Shown: positions 10,758-13,125 of the stretch, one piece after another | Layout: the number at the start of each line of letters is the position of its first letter | How positions within the stretch are numbered: position 1 is the stretch's first letter | Source: DATLSM01 sp035534175 | GTDB taxonomy: Bacteria > Actinomycetota > Thermoleophilia > Solirubrobacterales > 70-9 | Reading direction: 5' to 3' | Length of the DNA stretch: 13,125 nucleotides | NCBI GenBank assembly: GCA_035534175.1 | Contig: DATLSM010000016.1 | Coordinates: 1-13,125 of the forward strand | Notes under the pieces: model-generated | Database searches by the model: none | The model's input: the letters and a program-made list of their open reading frames with translations, nothing else | What the model was told of the DNA's origin: nothing | Program-made: the position numbers and the translations under genes

Positions 10758-10976
10758 ATGCCTTCCCCGACTCGCAAGACACTCCTCGAGCCCGGCCACG
10801 AGGCCGAGTGGGCGCTCATCAACGAGGAAGATGACCGCCAGGAAGCCGAGTTCGCGCAGTCCCTTTCGATCTCCGAGCGCCTCGAGTTCGGCCAGCAGCT
10901 CTGCGACCAAGCCTTCGAGTTCTACAACGCCGTCCATGCCCACGACCGTGGCCCCAAGCGAGATCCGCGGGCCTGA
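10758..10976 (+). CDS. 72-residue acidic protein, candidate partner of the downstream nucleotidyltransferase
   Basis: From ATG 10758: MPSPTRKTLLEPGHEAEWAL, INEEDDRQEAEFAQSLSISE, RLEFGQQLCDQAFEFYNAVH, AHDRGPKRDPRA. The middle is acidic and helical (the SISERLEFGQQL segment). Its last 41 nt overlap the start of the nucleotidyltransferase gene in another frame, so the two are co-transcribed and probably coupled. This small-gene-then-NTase order is common in toxin-antitoxin pairs, but no known antitoxin domain is visible. Confidence 0.65.
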   Translation: MPSPTRKTLLEPGHEAEWALINEEDDRQEAEFAQSLSISERLEFGQQLCDQAFEFYNAVHAHDRGPKRDPRA

Positions 10977-11460
10977 CCTGGCAGGGGCCGTCGCCGACGC
11001 CAACTCGGTTGGTCTGCCCTACGTGGTGATTGGCGGCTTCGCCGTCATCGCCCACGGCTACTTTCGCGCCACCAAAGACTCCGATCTGCTCGTCCCCGGC
11101 GGCCCCGAGGCCGACCAGGCGATTCTCCGCTTCTTCGAGCGGATCGACGCCAAGCAATTCGGCGACGGCAAGGTCCTGAGCGCCGAGGAGATCGCCGACG
11201 CCCACCACTTGCGAGTCGACAGTCGCCACGGTGTGATCGACATCATGCGCGGAGGCCCCCCGCCTCTCGATTACGACACCGCAGCCGCTCGTGCAATCGA
11301 CGGCTCTTGGAGAGGCACCCCGTTTCGCGTCGCCTCGCTTCGCACTCTCGTTGGCTTCAAGCGTCTCGCCAATCGCCCCCTCGACCGCGTCGACCTCGAA
11401 AAGCTCGAGCGCGCGAACGGCGAGCTGCCGATTGACCCGATCCCCGACCTGGACACCTGA
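10936..11460 (+). CDS. Nucleotidyltransferase-fold protein (AbiEii/DUF6036-like), possible toxin
   Basis: 174 residues from ATG 10936. The N-terminal core has the superfamily pattern YVVIGGFAVIAHGYFRATKD with Gly33-Gly34 and the aspartates of KDSDLLV (D48, D50), then a third acidic strand GVIDIMRG (D102). The C-terminus FKRLANRPLDRVDLEKLE is the usual KRxANRxxDxxDLExL helix of NTases that are encoded with small partners. Members of this superfamily include toxins (AbiEii, MenT) that modify tRNA or other substrates, and also antitoxins; which applies here cannot be read from sequence. The start is placed by the first ATG of the protein-like region; an earlier frame from 10726 is low-complexity and antiparallel to nothing useful. 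Convergent with the secreted protein. Confidence 0.8.
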   Translation: MPTTVAPSEIRGPDLAGAVADANSVGLPYVVIGGFAVIAHGYFRATKDSDLLVPGGPEADQAILRFFERIDAKQFGDGKVLSAEEIADAHHLRVDSRHGVIDIMRGGPPPLDYDTAAARAIDGSWRGTPFRVASLRTLVGFKRLANRPLDRVDLEKLERANGELPIDPIPDLDT

Positions 11461-11489
11461 AGGGCCGACGCCTTCGGTTCAGCCCTTCA
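11458..11489. terminator. Shared hairpin between convergent genes
   Basis: TGAAGGGC (11458-11465) pairs perfectly with GCCCTTCA (11482-11489), with an inner CCGA/TCGG stem in the 16-nt loop. It covers the stop codons of both the NTase (11458-11460) and the secreted protein (11479-11481), so it could serve as a bidirectional terminator. No T-run on either strand. Confidence 0.45.
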
Positions 11490-13101
11490 CCCGCACCTTT
11501 ACCGGCCGGCTCGTGCCTTCGACCCAGGGGTAGCTGGCTTGCAATGGAATCAGCGCCCTGAACCTGTAGGTCGTCGTCCTCGTAGTCGCCGTGAACCGAT
11601 ACCCACTGGCGAAATCGCCCTGCGCTCCGGTCGTCGCGTCCCGGAAGGTGATCCAGCGTTTCGACCCTGGCACGTTGGCCTGCAGGACGACGACTCTGCC
11701 CCCAGCGTTGGGTCCGGGAACCTGTCCCCAGAGGTGGATGCGCTGGCCGTTGCGGAGCTTGCTCGGCGTCACGTGCAGGCTCGATTCGGCGTGGGCGTAG
11801 TAGCGGACGCTGCGCGCCACCTGCGAGGTGTCGTGGCGGTAGCCGATGATGATGTTGCGGTCCGGACCGGGCGCCACGTGGTAGGCGTACTGGCCGTTGG
11901 CATCGGTCTTCACCGTGCCAACCGGGGAGGCACTCGGTTCTATCCCCAGCGTCTGCATCTTCACGCATAGCGTCGCCCCGGGAACCGGGTCCCCGGCGTC
12001 GGTCGTCAGCTGCCCGGTCACTTCGGCCCCCTTGCCGTAGGGGACCGTCGCCGTTTCAGCGTTTGATTCGGTGAACTGTGCATTCAGCACTTCGCCGCCG
12101 CTGACCTGCGATTCGGCGCAGGAGTTGTCGACGGTGATCGTCTTCGGGGCTGAGCAGGTTGTGTTCGGGTCGCTGAGCGTGGCGAAGTCCGAGGCGCAGA
12201 CCTGCACCGTGTTGGCTCCATCGTGAAATGGATAGGTCTGCGTGTTGAGGGTCCATTCTGCGACTACTTCTGTTGGGCAGGGGGTGACCGCAGCCGCCAC
12301 CGTGCCCTGGACACTGCGGTTGTTGGCCTGGGCGACGTCGCAGTTGGGCACTTTGGGCTGGGCGGCAGGTAGGCCGTTGACCGAGACCGAGACGTTGCTG
12401 ACGCCGCCTCCTTTGTCGTGGGCGTCGACGCCGATCGTCTGGAAGCCGCGGATCACGCTGCCCGAGAGCAGCGAGCCTTCGACTTCGCCGAGTGTCGGTG
12501 CCACCGGATCGACCTCGATCGTGGCGAAGTAGTGGGCGTAGATCAGCGCGCCACCCGGACAGCCCAGATCGCACTGCAGTTCGACTTCGAATCCTTCGAA
12601 GCCTTTGTTGAGCTGAAAGACGCGGTCTTCCTCGGTGCAGATGGTTGGCGGCCAATCCGGGTGCAGAACCCACCCCACCGTGCCCTGCTGTGCTCCGCAG
12701 ATTGCCGCCGATATCGCCAGCGATTCCATCGAGCCGCCCGGGGGGGCTTTGACCGGCACCCCCCAGGTCGCCGATCCCCCCGCTCCGGTTATCTGGCCGG
12801 TTTGCCTGATCGCCAGCGAGCCGCCGGGTTCGTTGCAGTTGTCGACCAGGCTCCAGGGCTGTCCGCCGCTTTGTGAGTGCACCACGCCGGCAACGCCTCC
12901 GCCGGGCAGCGCCGAGTCGCACATCTCATAGACGTAGCGGGCCGGCGTCGCCCTGGCGCCGGCTGGCGCCAGGGCGAGCGCCAGGCCCGCCAGACCCAGC
13001 GCGGCGAGCCCCCAGCGGCCGTATCTGGAGAGGCTGCCCCGGGAGGGTCGCTGCTCGCCAGTCCCGGCTCCTTCGCTTCCTACCCGCTGCCTCGAGCGCA
13101 T
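11479..13101 (-). CDS. Large secreted Cys-containing protein with Ig-like and carboxypeptidase-regulatory-like regions
   Basis: 540 residues from ATG 13101, with GGAG 7 nt upstream as ribosome site. Residues 28-51 are a Sec signal peptide (GLAALGLAGLALALAPAGARA). The mature part is rich in Gly/Ser/Thr/Val with paired cysteines (for example C61, C89, C135, C155, C177, C181, C254, C275, C302, C316, C328) over the first half, a beta-strand-rich Ig-like region around 200-325 (VDPVAPTLGEVEGSLLSG, NGANTVQV-type strands) and at 355-425 a region like CarboxypepD_reg/SpaA repeats (VTGQLTTDAGDPVPGATLCV, VKTDANGQYAYHVAPGPDR). The last 100 residues form strands again (LHVTPSKLRNGQRIHLWGQV). No catalytic motif seen; probably a surface or extracellular structural protein of a type frequent in Solirubrobacterales. 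Confidence 0.85.
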   Translation of the reverse strand: MRSRQRVGSEGAGTGEQRPSRGSLSRYGRWGLAALGLAGLALALAPAGARATPARYVYEMCDSALPGGGVAGVVHSQSGGQPWSLVDNCNEPGGSLAIRQTGQITGAGGSATWGVPVKAPPGGSMESLAISAAICGAQQGTVGWVLHPDWPPTICTEEDRVFQLNKGFEGFEVELQCDLGCPGGALIYAHYFATIEVDPVAPTLGEVEGSLLSGSVIRGFQTIGVDAHDKGGGVSNVSVSVNGLPAAQPKVPNCDVAQANNRSVQGTVAAAVTPCPTEVVAEWTLNTQTYPFHDGANTVQVCASDFATLSDPNTTCSAPKTITVDNSCAESQVSGGEVLNAQFTESNAETATVPYGKGAEVTGQLTTDAGDPVPGATLCVKMQTLGIEPSASPVGTVKTDANGQYAYHVAPGPDRNIIIGYRHDTSQVARSVRYYAHAESSLHVTPSKLRNGQRIHLWGQVPGPNAGGRVVVLQANVPGSKRWITFRDATTGAQGDFASGYRFTATTRTTTYRFRALIPLQASYPWVEGTSRPVKVRVKG

Positions 13102-13125
13102 CTTCGGTCTCCGATCGACTCTGGC

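Noticed and set aside
11357..12922. Long frames on both strands inside the secreted-protein gene
   Set aside because: They are Arg/Pro-rich alternatives to a frame that has a signal peptide, ribosome site and structured cysteines.

Overview
The window is high-GC and densely packed, with strong GC bias at codon third positions, many GTG/TTG starts and a mixture of Shine-Dalgarno and apparently leaderless genes. Together with the protein families (secreted decapeptide-repeat proteins, a two-cysteine formylglycine-generating enzyme, a compact sigma factor of a type I associate with Thermoleophilia, many tiny accessory genes), this suggests a chromosomal accessory region of an actinobacterium, probably Solirubrobacterales/Thermoleophilia. 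That placement is inference from style and family resemblance; no rRNA or marker gene is present.

Layout. 1-604: the end of an unknown gene, a hairpin, and a SAM methyltransferase whose 3' third has been replaced. 604-2133: a shared promoter region with a 12-bp palindrome, a possible one-helix membrane micro-ORF and a cytochrome P450. 2144-4193: a His-rich miniprotein, a formylglycine-generating enzyme, a two-helix membrane protein, a C-terminal remnant of a cation-diffusion-facilitator transporter and an ABM-fold protein. 4527-5684: an overlapping MNT nucleotidyltransferase/HEPN pair with a third, translationally overlapping 50-residue gene, then a coiled-coil protein. 5685-6641: a gene-poor scar holding a RelE-like toxin fragment, a tRNA-3'-end-like fragment, a Doc toxin gene broken by a one-base frameshift and a previously hidden 50-residue gene next to it. 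6827-8281: a sigma factor followed by three small helical proteins. 8468-10462: a secreted decapeptide-repeat protein, a DUF4160/DUF2442 pair, and a chimeric gene in which a second DUF2442 domain is fused in frame to a copy of the repeat protein. 10496-11460: a tiny basic CxxC protein, a long perfect hairpin, and a second nucleotidyltransferase with an overlapping small upstream partner. 11479-13101: a large secreted, Cys-rich protein, convergent to it.

How it fits together. The window reads as a toxin-antitoxin and small-gene accumulation zone with repeated insertion, deletion and recombination. At least four genes are truncated, frameshifted or fused (methyltransferase, CDF transporter, Doc, DUF2442-repeat chimera), plus a probable toxin fragment. 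About ten genes have a TAnnnT-like -10 box 6-8 nt before the start codon, so leaderless expression of small autonomous genes seems to be the rule here. The most notable observations are the DUF2442-repeat chimera with its 1320-bp-offset paralogous block, the third gene of the MNT-HEPN operon, the frameshifted Doc with its unannotated neighbour, and the nucleotidyltransferase pair preceded by a strong hairpin.
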